This document shows, piece after piece, positions 22,529 to 33,306 of a DNA stretch of 64,000 bases (position 1 is the first letter of the stretch; every line of letters begins with the position of its first letter). The notes beneath the pieces were generated by a model that saw only the letters and a list, made by a program, of their open reading frames with translations, was not told the DNA's origin and did not search any database. Both the position numbers and the translations under genes were made by a program. This DNA is from Stentor roeselii (taxonomy: Eukaryota; Ciliophora; Heterotrichea; Heterotrichida; Stentoridae): positions 1 through 64,000 of the forward strand of contig RSEH01000155.1 in the NCBI GenBank assembly GCA_006503475.1. The letters are read 5' to 3'.

Positions 22529-23410
22529 ATGAGCTTCAAGTTCGAAAAGGATATCAAGAAGTATAAAATCGGTGAAAAACTCGGTCAGGGAGCTTACGGA
22601 AAAGTCTATAAAGCAATTGACAAATCAAATAATTCAGCTGTCGCATTAAAAGTCTTGAAATTTGACTCAAAACAAGAGGGTGTTCCTAGTTTCGCGATCC
22701 GTGAGATTTGTTTTCTTCGAACTTTGAGTCATCCAGGAATTGTTTTATTGAAGGATGTTCTACTTATGAACGATAAAATCGTTTTGGTCTTTGAGTATCT
22801 CAAGAGTGACCTACGCTCTCACATCGAGTCTTCCAAATCTTACAACGAAGACTGCCTAAAGCGTATCTTAATGCAAATCCTGAAATCTCTTCACTACTGC
22901 CACTCAAACCGAGTGATCCACCGTGACTTAAAGCCACAAAACATCCTTCTAGACTTTTCAAACAACGCCAAAATCGCAGATTTTGGCTTATCTCGTTGTT
23001 TCCAGATGCCCTTCAAGCCTTACACGCGTTCAGTCCAAACCCTTTGGTACAGAGCTCCAGAGTTACTTCTCGGTTGCAAGCTTTACGACACATCCATCGA
23101 CCTCTGGTCAGTGGGTTGCATATTCGCTGAGTTCGTGACAGGAGAGCCATTATTTTCAGGATCAAACGAAAAAGACGTGATTTTCAAGATATTCCAGTTG
23201 CGAGGTACTCCAGACGAGGCCTCATGGCCAGACTTCCAATCTTTTTCAGACATTCCCGAAAACACGCCTAATTGGCCTTCAGTTCCTTTGGCTTCAGTCT
23301 TTCCAGATCTAGGCGCCGGAGGCGTTGATTTGCTTTCAAGTCTTTTAGAGCTGAACCCTCGTCGTCGTCCAAGCGCATCAGAGGCGATGAACCACGTACT
23401 ATTTATTTAG
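22529..23410 (+). CDS. cyclin-dependent kinase (CDK1/2-like, PSFAIRE variant)
   Basis: A 293-aa serine/threonine kinase consisting of the kinase domain only. Visible parts: glycine loop GQGAYGKV (19-26), Lys41, a cyclin-binding helix PSFAIRE (53-59) instead of PSTAIRE, HRDLKPQN (131-138), DFG (151-153), and an activation loop with the CDK-type YTRSVQTLWYRAPE, where Thr166 matches the CAK phosphorylation site. Ala22-Tyr23 match the Thr14-Tyr15 inhibitory pair, with threonine missing. The protein should drive a cell-cycle or transcription step with a cyclin partner. Its stop is 36 nt before the USP47-like gene on the same strand. Confidence 0.92.
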   Translation: MSFKFEKDIKKYKIGEKLGQGAYGKVYKAIDKSNNSAVALKVLKFDSKQEGVPSFAIREICFLRTLSHPGIVLLKDVLLMNDKIVLVFEYLKSDLRSHIESSKSYNEDCLKRILMQILKSLHYCHSNRVIHRDLKPQNILLDFSNNAKIADFGLSRCFQMPFKPYTRSVQTLWYRAPELLLGCKLYDTSIDLWSVGCIFAEFVTGEPLFSGSNEKDVIFKIFQLRGTPDEASWPDFQSFSDIPENTPNWPSVPLASVFPDLGAGGVDLLSSLLELNPRRRPSASEAMNHVLFI

Positions 23411-23446
23411 GTTTATTTACGAGGCACCTTAACAACTAGTTAAATA

Positions 23447-26395
23447 ATGTCTAACTTTTTAGCGAGCAAAGGTTCTAAACAAGACTACGCAGGTCTGAGC
23501 AACCAGGGCGCGACATGTTACATGAACAGTCTTCTTCAGACACTTTTCATGACACCCGAGTTCCGACAACAGCTTTATAAATGGGAGTACTCGCCTTCGA
23601 AGCACGGTGACCCTGAAGACTCGATTCCTTATCAGCTTTCTTTGCTTTTCAGCAAATTACAGACACGAGACTCGGACTACGTGGAAACGACTGGATTGAT
23701 CAAGAGTTTTCAGTGGGAAACACGAGAGGCTTTTCATCAGCATGACGTGCAGGAGTTTTGCAGAGTCCTTTTTGATGCGATTGAACAAAGTGTTCAAGGC
23801 ACCTGCCAAGCGAATGTGATTAACGAGTTGTATCAAGGGTCTTATGTTCAGTTCGTCAGGTGTCTCAAGTGCCAGCAGGAAAGTTGCAGAGAAGATAAGT
23901 TTCTTGACCTTTCTCTTCTCGTTCGAAATGTTTTTGAGAAGGTTTATAACAAGTCTGTTGAAATGGCTTTGGCCGGGTATGTCAAGTGTGGAGAGCTTAA
24001 TGGTGATAATAAGTACTTCTGTGAAAACTGCAAATGCAAAAATGATGCGATTAAAGGACTTAAGTTCAAAACTCTTCCGAAAATTCTTGTTATTCAGCTT
24101 AAGAGGTTTGACCTGGATTTGAATACTTTGCAAAGGTATAAACTTAATGATAGAGTCACTTTTCCTGAAGTACTTGATATGAACCCTTATCTCAGCCAAT
24201 CACTTCCTGTCCAGCCTGTCAAGGTTGTAAAAGAAGCGAAACTTATTCAGGACTCAGACAACTTGTCAATTCCTCAGTCATCTGAAAAGCGCTCGTTGTT
24301 TTTGGATAGTTTTTATAGGAAAAAACTTGGAAATGATAGGTCTTACTACTTGAAGTGTGAAAAAAATAAGGTTATTGAAAAGTACCTGAAAAATGGGCCG
24401 AATGTTTATGAGCTTTTTTCTGTTATCATACATTCTGGCTCTGCTATGGGGGGACATTACTTTGCCTATATTAAAAGCTTTGAAAACTCGAAATGGTATA
24501 ATTTTAACGACTCTTCTGTCACTGAAATCAACGTTGAAGATTTGCAGAAGGTCTATGGAGGCCAAAATTCTTCTTTTTCATCGAATGCTTATCTACTCAT
24601 GTATCGCAGAGCTGACCTGGACAGTCCGAAAGTTGAAAAACTTGTGATTCCTGCGTATCTTGAGGAACAGATTGAGAAAGATTTACACAGAAAACAGATG
24701 GAATTGAAAGAAAAGGAAGAAAAGGAAAAAATGTTGAAGGTTAAAGTTGTTTATAATAATTTGGAAAAGTACTTTGAGGTAAAAAAAGAAATGACTATTA
24801 AAGAGTTTACTGACCTCGTTGTGCAGGTATTGGAAGTTAGAGAAGATAGGTCTAACTTGCGACTTCGAGGGTACTCGACTTATTACGAAACCATGCAAGA
24901 AACCTATGAAGACTCAAAAACGCTTGACCAATCAGGCCTATACTCCAATAAAGTCGTAACAATCGAAATCAAGCAGTCAGAAGACACTTTCCTTCCATTC
25001 GACCCTTTAAAGATCCTACTCCGCGTATACATCTATAAAGAAAACCATTCATTCCAAGAGATGATATCCCGTCCAATAACCCTTCACATCGACAAGAAAG
25101 AATCCGTGAAGACCTTGATGGAGCTAATCCAAAAAGAATGTAAAATCGCGATCGAGAAGCAAATGATAGTCCGAAAATCAATCAATTCCCCTCCCGAGTT
25201 CATCACGTCAAAAGACTACTCAAACCAAACCTTAAGTTACGCAAGGATCTTCGACGGAACCAGTTTATACGTCGAGACAAGCAGAGACAAGTCCAGATGG
25301 ATGAAGCTCTTAGAAGAAGAACAAGGAAAAATCCAATTGAAGTTCAACGACCCTTCAGAAACAACTGAAAAACACGAAAACTTTCGACTTTCCCTCAGTC
25401 TTGACCGTCAAAAGACCGTAGGCGACTTACGAAAAGAAATAAGTACTCAACTAGGAATGGAAGAAGATAAGTTCGTAATGAAAAAGTACAGCTCAATGGG
25501 AAACGAGTTGAAAGACCTTACTTTACGTCTTAGTCAACTTAACTTTTACCAAAATTCAAATATTTTCCTGGAACTCGGAACTCCAGTAAAACCTGATGAA
25601 ATCCGCATTCGCTTTCAACTCGCGCTTAACCCTCGTCCTAGCGAGTCAGACGGAGCGATTTTCACTGTTGACAATTTAATTGAACTGGCTTTTTCACAGA
25701 ACTTGAAAATTTCTCAGATCAAGGAAAGTCTTTGTGAAGAGCTGATGATTCGATACCCGACAATTTCGATAAAAGCTTCTCACATGCGGTTTAGATATAA
25801 TGTTTATTCAATAACAACGAAAATCCTAGGAAATAACGAGTTCTTGAAAGATTCAAAGCCCAGTGACAAGATAGACATTTGTGTGCAGTTGTTAAAAGGT
25901 CCAGAAAGGCCTTTAGATGGAAATGATCTGATAATTTACGTTAAAGTCTGGAACCCGAGCACCTGGGAACTGTCAAATCCTTTTGAAATCATTTTAAACA
26001 AGAACCTTCGGATAAACGACCTGGGCCTCTGCATCAGCAAAGAGACAGAAATTGAAGTAACCTGTATTCAGCACAATTACTTGGAAATCACCTGCATCAG
26101 CTACCCTCAAAACTACCAACGAGTCGACCTCCTGAGCGAGACCTTCATCAGGACCTTCAAAAACCAAAACTACTTGTCAAGCGCCCCGCTTCACCTCAAC
26201 TCCTCCGACGCTTTACTCATGTAACACCCAGTCAGCGCCAAAGACTTCCGACAGACCACCCGGCCGATGACTCAAGAAGAGAAAGAAAAGTACCTCCTGG
26301 CCTATAAAAACTCTCACAAATCAAAAGTAAAAGAAAAAAGCATGAAAATCACTGTCAAGAAACAACCGAGTCGAGAAACAAAACCAGAAGAGTAA
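23447..26395 (+). CDS. USP47-like ubiquitin-specific protease
   Basis: A 977-aa deubiquitinase in two exons (23447-26220 and 26236-26395) around a 15-nt intron; without splicing it would end at 26224. The USP domain runs from about 15 to 390: Cys box GLSNQGATCYMNSLLQ with Cys24, the segment TPEFRQQLYKW and HDVQEFCRVLFDAIEQ that are hallmarks of USP47, zinc-knuckle cysteines (CLKC...CENC), and His box AMGGHYFAYIK with His337. The rest contains ubiquitin-like modules (about 445-520 and later). USP47 relatives remove ubiquitin in cell-cycle, DNA repair and Wnt pathways. A second intron-like 15-mer lies in frame at 26057-26071. Confidence 0.92.
26221..26235 (+). other. 15-nt intron in the USP47-like gene
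   Basis: GTAACACCCAGTCAG, phase 2. Retention gives TAA at once. Removal adds 53 codons ending EEKEKYLLAY...KPEE and a TAA at 26393-26395. Confidence 0.88.
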
Positions 26396-26416
26396 CTTTT
26401 TAAACTAATCTTAAAT

Positions 26417-27397
26417 ATGAATTTTATGCCTGATCAGCATCTGAAGGACAAAGTCAAAATATTGCTTGAAGAAAAAAGTTTACTTGAAGATGAAATCGTT
26501 TCAATTGCTGCCCTTGCCAGGAACTACCAGGCACAGGCTAAGTCTTGTAAAGAAGAGCTTGAAAAACTAGAGGCTTCTTATAAGTCTATCTGTATGCAGA
26601 ACTCTCTGCTTGAAAGCGATTTGATAAGACTTAATAACCAGGTTCAAGAAATAGAAACTGAAAATCACGAGCTTAAGATTCAAGTTCTTGAATTAACTGA
26701 AAAAATTACCCTTTTGCAAGACTTGTCATCAGGACAGGACAAGAGTTCTCAGTCGCTGTTAATGAAAAATAACGACTTGAATGGAAAAATTAAAGATTTT
26801 GAAGCTTTGGTTAAACAGTTGAATGAGGAATGCGAAGAACTTCGAAACCTGTGCAGTGAAAAAAACGATGAAATCATGACTTTACAAGAATTAGTTGACA
26901 AGGACAGGAAAAACAACGCGATTAAAGAGCTTTCTTACATTATTTTATCTAAAGAACACAGTTGTCCAGACTCCCCAATGAAAATCATAAAAAATAACCA
27001 CCTAATCACAGAAGTCTTCGAAAACAAAATCAGAAGTTTAGAGCAAGAAAGTCAAGAATTTCTCTGCAAATATCGAAGCGTTTTGCTAAAGTACATCGAT
27101 TGTCTCAAAGAATTCAGAGACCACAACAAAAAAGTCTCATCTTACCTGAAAGGTGAAAATCCTTTCAAAGAAGAAATAATTCTCGCTAAGTCAAATTACC
27201 TAGAAATAGAAATCGAGTTTTCAGAATACGAACTCGAAAAATTAGAATGCGAAGAAATTTCTTATTACACTTCTTTCGGAGAGTCACCCGCAGCTGACCT
27301 AGAAACAAGAAAAAGCAGAAGTTCCGGTGTTTCCATGGGCTTTTTATTAGCCCAGGCGGCAATGATCGAGTCTTTGCTGCAGTCGAATACATCTTAA
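26417..27397 (+). CDS. coiled-coil protein
   Basis: A 326-aa protein dominated by coiled coil (about 8-170, for example LKDKVKILLEEKSLLEDEI and ELEKLEASY), then a second helical part (195-280). No catalytic motif or known domain is seen. It begins 21 nt after the USP47-like stop, inside a compact plus-strand run. A structural or adaptor role, possibly at basal bodies or cortical fibres, is a guess. Confidence 0.8.
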   Translation: MNFMPDQHLKDKVKILLEEKSLLEDEIVSIAALARNYQAQAKSCKEELEKLEASYKSICMQNSLLESDLIRLNNQVQEIETENHELKIQVLELTEKITLLQDLSSGQDKSSQSLLMKNNDLNGKIKDFEALVKQLNEECEELRNLCSEKNDEIMTLQELVDKDRKNNAIKELSYIILSKEHSCPDSPMKIIKNNHLITEVFENKIRSLEQESQEFLCKYRSVLLKYIDCLKEFRDHNKKVSSYLKGENPFKEEIILAKSNYLEIEIEFSEYELEKLECEEISYYTSFGESPAADLETRKSRSSGVSMGFLLAQAAMIESLLQSNTS

Positions 27398-27435
27398 TTC
27401 AAACTCGATCATTTCATCAAATTCATTTAATACTA

Positions 27436-28047
27436 ATGAAACTTTCTTTAAAAAAACCTGCCTCATTCAAAAAGGAAGGACTGGAAATCTCCCCCCCGCT
27501 CGTCAGTCTGCCTTTCATGTTTTCAGTGAACTTCACAGACACCCAGGCGTCGACGTCCTCTTCCGACCGTAAAGAAAGCGAGTCCACTAAAAGATACGAG
27601 AAACTCAAATCGAGTTTCAAGAAAGAACTGCAGAAATTAGGGGTATCAGCAAAGCTGATACCTGAAAAGAACCCGTTAAAAGAATCCCAGTCAAGAAATA
27701 GCTCTCCTAGCACAGGTCTTCCTTTTCAACGACGAGCCAGAAGCTCTTCGCCTCCGAAGGAAGACTTAAAAGTTGTTGACAAGAAAAACCTTTTTGCTCC
27801 GAGAAGTCCTGTCATTGGTTCACATAAAATGAAATTTCGTGAAGATTTTTCAGGTCTTTGCAAAGATTCTGGAAATTTTATTGTAGAAGAAGATGAAGAT
27901 TTAAGAAGACTTAAGGAAGATTATAGGAAAATGTTGGAAGGGGCAAGAATTGATTATTGTGAGGAAAGTTCTGATGAAATTGGTGATGAAGGAGAAGTTG
28001 AAAGTATTGGAAGTGACTTCGCCTTTTGTAAGAAGAGATACTTTTAG
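27436..28047 (+). CDS. disordered charged protein
   Basis: A 203-aa protein with no recognised domain. It is rich in Lys, Ser, Pro and Glu, with possible phosphorylation runs (SSPSTGLPF, RARSSSPPKE) and an acidic tail (EEDEDLRRLKEDY...EESSDEIGDEGEVES). The start is the first ATG, 38 nt after the upstream coiled-coil gene. Codon use is like that of neighbouring genes, which supports it as real. Confidence 0.65.
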   Translation: MKLSLKKPASFKKEGLEISPPLVSLPFMFSVNFTDTQASTSSSDRKESESTKRYEKLKSSFKKELQKLGVSAKLIPEKNPLKESQSRNSSPSTGLPFQRRARSSSPPKEDLKVVDKKNLFAPRSPVIGSHKMKFREDFSGLCKDSGNFIVEEDEDLRRLKEDYRKMLEGARIDYCEESSDEIGDEGEVESIGSDFAFCKKRYF

Positions 28048-28067
28048 GATATAAATAATTAGTAATT

Positions 28068-28739
28068 ATGGAGAAGAACAAGAAAGTTGAAGAGATGAGG
28101 GAAAAAATTAACTTGCTTGAAGAAAGGATTAGAAAAAATGAGGAAGAGAAGGAAAGAATGGATGAAAATGTAAGGAAAAAGTAGATTTTGCAACTTTCTA
28201 AGGGTCAAGGTATGGATTTCTTTCAATTGAGGAAAAACGAGCAGAAAATCACGAAAAAAATCAGAAATGTTGAGAAAGAGATTGAAAATATGCAAGGAAC
28301 TGCTCAGATCATTAGAGAAATCAGGTATTTTCTAAGAAGTGCTTCTAGCGCGCGCGCCAGGGGGTCTTTCAAGTACCAGGAAGACTCTTCAAACGTCTGG
28401 CAAAGTTTAAAAAACTGGGACTCTGTGCCAGGAATCGTTCAAAAGGCGCTAAAAGATCAAGAAGACCAACTGAGTTTAAAACAGGTCAGATCCAATCAGG
28501 CAAAACTCGAACTACTCCAAAATCAAATCCAAAAAAACCGTAAAAAAACTCTAAAAATCTTCGAAAAGCAGTTAATTAAAGAAAGAGAAACCTGGGAAGC
28601 CCAACAAACTTCAGAACTAGAAAAAATCATTGAAAAACACTCAGAAAAGTTCGAGTCCGAAAAAAACGACTTAAAAATGCGAATCCGAGTCGAAGAGATC
28701 AGTTTAAAAAAGTTAGAATCAATAGTTAACATTAACTGA
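28068..28739 (+). CDS. coiled-coil protein, two exons
   Basis: A 218-aa protein once a 15-nt intron at 28170-28184 is removed: exon 1 28068-28169 (MEKNKKVEEMREKINLLEE) and exon 2 28185-28739. It is almost wholly helical (about 1-75 and 125-215), with a short Ser/Ala/Arg-rich break (SASSARARGS near 93-102). The function is unknown. It is the last gene of a five-gene compact run. Its last 21 nt overlap the end of the convergent receptor gene on the other strand. Confidence 0.82.
28170..28184 (+). other. 15-nt intron in the coiled-coil gene
   Basis: GTAAGGAAAAAGTAG, phase 0. Retention ends the frame at its own TAG; removal joins 34 codons to the downstream frame. Confidence 0.88.
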
Positions 28740-31700
28740 CTTATTTAAAACTTCTCCAATTTTCATTAAACTGATATTTCCAAAAGTTTTGTCCTTATTC
28801 TCCGCCTGTTGCGATGTGACCATCAAGCCACTGTCACTAGTTTTAACTTCATAAACTGAAGCTTTTGAAAACAACATTCGAAACAACTGGTGAATTTCAA
28901 CAACTTTTGAATTTGCAAGTTCTTTCGGCAACTTATCAATAACTAAAACGCCGACTGCAGCAAGAACTCCTGCCCCGATAAACATAAGCGAAACAACGAT
29001 GATTCCATCAAAAAACCTGAAAGATGCAGTTAATAATACACTCCAAAAGGTCAGAAGTAAAAAAACAAGATGATAAGCCAAAGCTCTTTGATAGTTGTAA
29101 GGCCGGGTCCTTAAAAGCAACACTGCAAATAAAAACAACAGGGCAGCGATAAGGAATTCAGTAAAGCTTTGATTGAAGGGCTTCACTGAGGCCAGCATTG
29201 CGATGGCCACTTGAAAAATACTCAAAAATGATAAAAAAGAAACTTTTGTCCTGATGTTGAGACTTTTTTGCTGAATTTCCCAGTAAGGCCGAAAAAAAAT
29301 GCTGATTATCAGGTAAAGTGAAAGACTGGTGAATGAGAGAACTGAGTAAATTCGATGAGAACCGGAATAGCAAAAGACTTGGCAGTCGAAGTCCAGGAAA
29401 GACTCGGTTAAAGATGATCCTGTTGATTCAGAGCAGCTGAAAATAGTCATCAATAATGAAACAACTGGAAGGAATAAAAGATGTCCGAAGGTCGGCAGGA
29501 AATAATAAAAAAAATCATGAATTTTTGTAAAAACTAGTCTTGTTCTTCTCACTAAAAAGTAAAAAACTGCTGAGATGTTGTAAAAAGCTGTGAAAAAAAG
29601 AACTATTCTCAAGAAAGTCCAGTATTTTTCTTGCTTTAACTGATAATAAGACACCAAATTAAACCCAATCAATTTCTGCTCCTGGATTCCAACAAACTCA
29701 AAAATTCCATCATCGCCTAAAAGAGCCAAGACCTGAAAACAACTAAAAGCCATGTAACCGATCGTTAAATGATCAGCGAAAAAGGGCAGCTGCCCTTCAG
29801 TTATAACCTGCAAGTCACTTTTAAAGACCTTCGCAGATACCACAGCAGAAATCACTGAAATTCCTAAGCTTGATACTGCTACAGCTATTTTCGCTGTTCT
29901 TCCTGATTTGCTAGTTTTAACTAGTCGTTCATCTAGTCCGCATTTTCCGAAATCAATGAAATTTGATGGAGTTTCTGTTGTCCCGTCAGGCCATTCTACA
30001 GGTTTTGAGTATTGAATGATTGTTGTGTCGTATTTGTTTGATGTGGCGAAGTAGGTTATTAATAGTTGCCCGCTGGAATCGTTGAAGGCCATTTTGCCTA
30101 GACCTAACTTGAAGGTAGCCACCACGTTGCTGTCGTGTAAGAAGTAAATGCTGCCCATGCAACCTGTTAGACGCTGTGTTCTGAGGGAGGACATTAGGAT
30201 TGATGGGTCTTCGTAGTCTTCTCCTAAGGTTAGGAGGTGGATTATTGAACTTTTTAGAACTGAGATTGTATCGTAAGTTACACAGAGATAGGTCGGTGTA
30301 TAAGGAACATAAGCTGAAATTTCAGTGTAAAGCTGTTCACCTAGCTCCCCAACCCATTCCTTATAAGTAAAAACAAATATACTATTCAAAAACTCCTTTC
30401 TCTTCCGAAGCCTTTCCTCTGAAACCAGAGTGCCCATAGAGTAATAAATAGACATCCCAGATAATACAATAACATCTTCCTTCCTCAGTCCAACATCATA
30501 AAATCCTTCTAAAATATCAGCTGAATACGGAGTAGACAACAAGAAAATCCTACATTTCACCTTCTTCACAAACAAAAAAAAACTTTTGTACTTTTCAAAG
30601 TCCTGACTCGAGTAATTCCCAGGAAAAAGACGAGTTTCAACAGGATTAACAATCTGAATATTGATACTTTCAATAATTTTCAGGTATTCCAAGTACTGCG
30701 AATGATAAGGTGCATCTTCAGACCCGAAGTAAATGATTGACTTCCAATTAAACGACAGCAAAAACAGCAAAAAACTTTCACCAAAGTCAAAATTGGAAAT
30801 AGCAAGTTTGAGTAAAAACGGAAATTCACTTTTATCACTTAAAAACTCGAGAGTCGACATTGGAATCAGCTGAGGAATCTGATAATTAACAGATTTTAAA
30901 GTATTGTAACTGACGTTCGCACTTCCTGAGGACAGACTGGTCAAGTAAGTCACTCCAAGTTTCCCTTTAAGGCTTGAAAAGCACTTTAAATACCACTCTT
31001 CGTCTGGGTAAGAGTTCCCGCAGTCAGTGGGTAGGAGTTCAAGGTGGAAATTCGGAATTTCCTTAAAAAAATTACTTCTAAACACGCCGTATTCCGCTCC
31101 TTTGTAAATACTGGCATAGGAATAGTCCTTTACAGTCGAATAAGGCTCTGAAGTCCCATTTGCTATTGAAACTAAAATCGGGGTGGAAGAAGTGTTCATC
31201 ACTTTTAAGACTGTACCACCTGGGAACAACAGAGGAAGGTCGAAAAATAAGGAACCGTTGAAGGTTCCTACTATTGTTCGCACCCCTGACTGGATGTTTA
31301 CTATTGAGAAGAACTGGTTGCAGATATTTCCTGGACAGAAGGATTTTAAATAAGACTTTAGGTCTTCTGATGAGGATCTTTTTAATATGTTCTCTACAAG
31401 CTTTAATGACAAGGCTTCTTCACTTGTTACTTCTTCAGTGCCTTGATACGCTATAATTATTGAGCCATTTAAATAAGCTGAATAAATCCCGTCAGGACTG
31501 AATAAAAACTGGGAACCTTTAACTTCCAACTTTCGTCTTAAGATGAAATCCTGAAGTCTTGTTAACTGGTCCTGTCCTCCTACTATTAACATCTTTCTAA
31601 CCCCTGCAGCTTTTAAAGACTTTTTTACTATCGAGTCAAGAGAAAAGTCTGAAATATTTTCAACAAGGGTCAAAAAAGACTGAATTTTTGGAAAGAATGT

Positions 31701-32147
31701 TTTTTTTACTCTTTCTGAGACTTCTAAGTCAACTTGTGAAGAAGTTGAGTAAATATTGAACTGGTTCCATTGCAGATAAGAAATCAACTCGATGATGGTT
31801 TTTACCTCGTTTTCAATTGACGCTCTTAAATAGAACCGGAAAGACGAGTAGCTTTGCACGATGGTCTTAGTGAAAGTCAGGTAAAAAGTACAGTGAAGGT
31901 CAGATAATTCATCTAAAACTGGAAAAAATTCAGGACTATTTGAAAGGTCTACAAATATTTTGCTATTCGATGGATTCTTAGAGAAGATTGGGTCTAGTGG
32001 TTCGGAAAGGTTTACGGTTTGAGATATTTTTAGCGCTTGAGAAAACTCTTGAAGTAGTGATGGTGACGTCTTGGAGCTCGTTATTAAGAAGTAGTCTGAT
32101 GATGAGCTTAGGCTTACTTGGAGTATCGATAAAACTGTAAAAAACAT
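28719..32147 (-). CDS. double Venus-flytrap receptor-like membrane protein (paralogue A)
   Basis: A 1142-aa protein with a signal peptide, two periplasmic-binding-protein-like (ANF-receptor type) regions at about 18-330 and 340-720, then about nine hydrophobic spans from 750 to 1085. The second lobe region carries VSIANGTSEP, LELLPTDCGN and YDVGLRKEDVI; the first has LISYLQWNQFNIYSTSS, the usual hinge-strand pattern. About nine spans do not fit the seven of class C GPCRs; the membrane part (for example FFRPYWEIQ...LNIRTK) resembles large ciliate-specific membrane proteins. It probably senses small extracellular ligands such as amino acids. It is a tandem paralogue of the gene at 34099-37593. 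Confidence 0.82.
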   Translation of the reverse strand: MFFTVLSILQVSLSSSSDYFLITSSKTSPSLLQEFSQALKISQTVNLSEPLDPIFSKNPSNSKIFVDLSNSPEFFPVLDELSDLHCTFYLTFTKTIVQSYSSFRFYLRASIENEVKTIIELISYLQWNQFNIYSTSSQVDLEVSERVKKTFFPKIQSFLTLVENISDFSLDSIVKKSLKAAGVRKMLIVGGQDQLTRLQDFILRRKLEVKGSQFLFSPDGIYSAYLNGSIIIAYQGTEEVTSEEALSLKLVENILKRSSSEDLKSYLKSFCPGNICNQFFSIVNIQSGVRTIVGTFNGSLFFDLPLLFPGGTVLKVMNTSSTPILVSIANGTSEPYSTVKDYSYASIYKGAEYGVFRSNFFKEIPNFHLELLPTDCGNSYPDEEWYLKCFSSLKGKLGVTYLTSLSSGSANVSYNTLKSVNYQIPQLIPMSTLEFLSDKSEFPFLLKLAISNFDFGESFLLFLLSFNWKSIIYFGSEDAPYHSQYLEYLKIIESINIQIVNPVETRLFPGNYSSQDFEKYKSFFLFVKKVKCRIFLLSTPYSADILEGFYDVGLRKEDVIVLSGMSIYYSMGTLVSEERLRKRKEFLNSIFVFTYKEWVGELGEQLYTEISAYVPYTPTYLCVTYDTISVLKSSIIHLLTLGEDYEDPSILMSSLRTQRLTGCMGSIYFLHDSNVVATFKLGLGKMAFNDSSGQLLITYFATSNKYDTTIIQYSKPVEWPDGTTETPSNFIDFGKCGLDERLVKTSKSGRTAKIAVAVSSLGISVISAVVSAKVFKSDLQVITEGQLPFFADHLTIGYMAFSCFQVLALLGDDGIFEFVGIQEQKLIGFNLVSYYQLKQEKYWTFLRIVLFFTAFYNISAVFYFLVRRTRLVFTKIHDFFYYFLPTFGHLLFLPVVSLLMTIFSCSESTGSSLTESFLDFDCQVFCYSGSHRIYSVLSFTSLSLYLIISIFFRPYWEIQQKSLNIRTKVSFLSFLSIFQVAIAMLASVKPFNQSFTEFLIAALLFLFAVLLLRTRPYNYQRALAYHLVFLLLTFWSVLLTASFRFFDGIIVVSLMFIGAGVLAAVGVLVIDKLPKELANSKVVEIHQLFRMLFSKASVYEVKTSDSGLMVTSQQAENKDKTFGNISLMKIGEVLNKSVNVNY

Positions 32148-33306
32148 TTTTAAATGAAGTTCTTTGCTGAACTTGAGGGTTGTTGAGGTTATCTTTTTTG
32201 GAAAGGATTTTTAAGAGGTTAGGGTTTTGGGAGATTGATTTGAATTTAGAGTTTTTCTGTTTAGTTGGAATGAGAATTATTAGGCTGTCAGATTGAGTCA
32301 TTTATTCTGGGAAGATTAGGAGTTTATTATGCTTGTAGAGAGATTCTATATATTCATTTTTAAGATATATATATATAAAGCAGATCAAATATGAAGGATA
32401 GAATAGAATATAGAAAAGAGCATCTCAATTTTTTAAACGGTAAATATATAGCACTTCAAATAATCAAGTGATGAAAATTTGTAATCTTCAATCGAATAAA
32501 AGTACCTCTTTCAATTTCAATTTTTAAATTCATTCTTTATTGTCTAAATATCAATATTCTGATGATAAGAGTATATATCTTGATATAATATTTATTAAAA
32601 GACTTCTCAAGTATTAATTTCAAGTAAAAGTTGAAAATGAGATAGTCAAGGCTAGCCCATATACCAATTTTTTTTATTAATTCTCTTCTTTCATTTTTAG
32701 AATTTGAGCTCAGTAAGTATTTTTAAATCAGAGAAAATTTCTTTTTTCATTTGTCTATCTCCCTTCTGCACTTGATTGTAAAAAATGTCTTTTTTGGTTA
32801 TCTAATCGTTGAGACCAACAAATATTTTTTTTCATTTCTGCACTATAAGCGTCGTGTAATAACTGCTCAATTCTCTTTTACGTTTTGAGTATTTTAGTAA
32901 AAATATTCATTGATAAATATAGTTAATTATATATCGAATCTATCACTTGGCTTCTTCCAAACCAGTCACTATTATTTTCCGTTAAAAAATTTTTTAGTCA
33001 ACCGAAATATTATAACATTCCTCGATTAAAATCTGCTTTTGAGTTCATGCAAAAGATACCACTAGAAACTTGAATGCCGTTGATTGTTACTCTACTAGAA
33101 TTTGCCATAGCTTTATTGAAAGCTGGGTAATCAGTCTTCAATATAAATTACTTAAATCATTGAGACTATAAACTCAACTCAATCTAGTAAATGACCAAGA
33201 CATAATAATCACAAAAGACAACATTACTTAATACTGCTCCTGAGAAACCTCTAATTATATCAATTAAAATTAATCCATTCTATCTAAATCAATATTCTAT
33301 ATTTAT
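32148..33306. promoter_or_regulatory. divergent intergenic region between receptor A and the Cys-rich gene
   Basis: About 1.16 kb of AT-rich DNA, including an alternating TA run near 32365-32380. GGATTTTTAAGAGG at 32205-32218, about 60 nt upstream of the receptor start, matches the recurrent CTAAAAATC-type element on the receptor's coding strand. No gene is seen. Confidence 0.4.

Noticed and set aside
23657-24199. 180-codon minus-strand frame inside the USP47-like gene
   Set aside because: Shadow of the protease coding sequence; no motif, and it cuts across the zinc-knuckle region.
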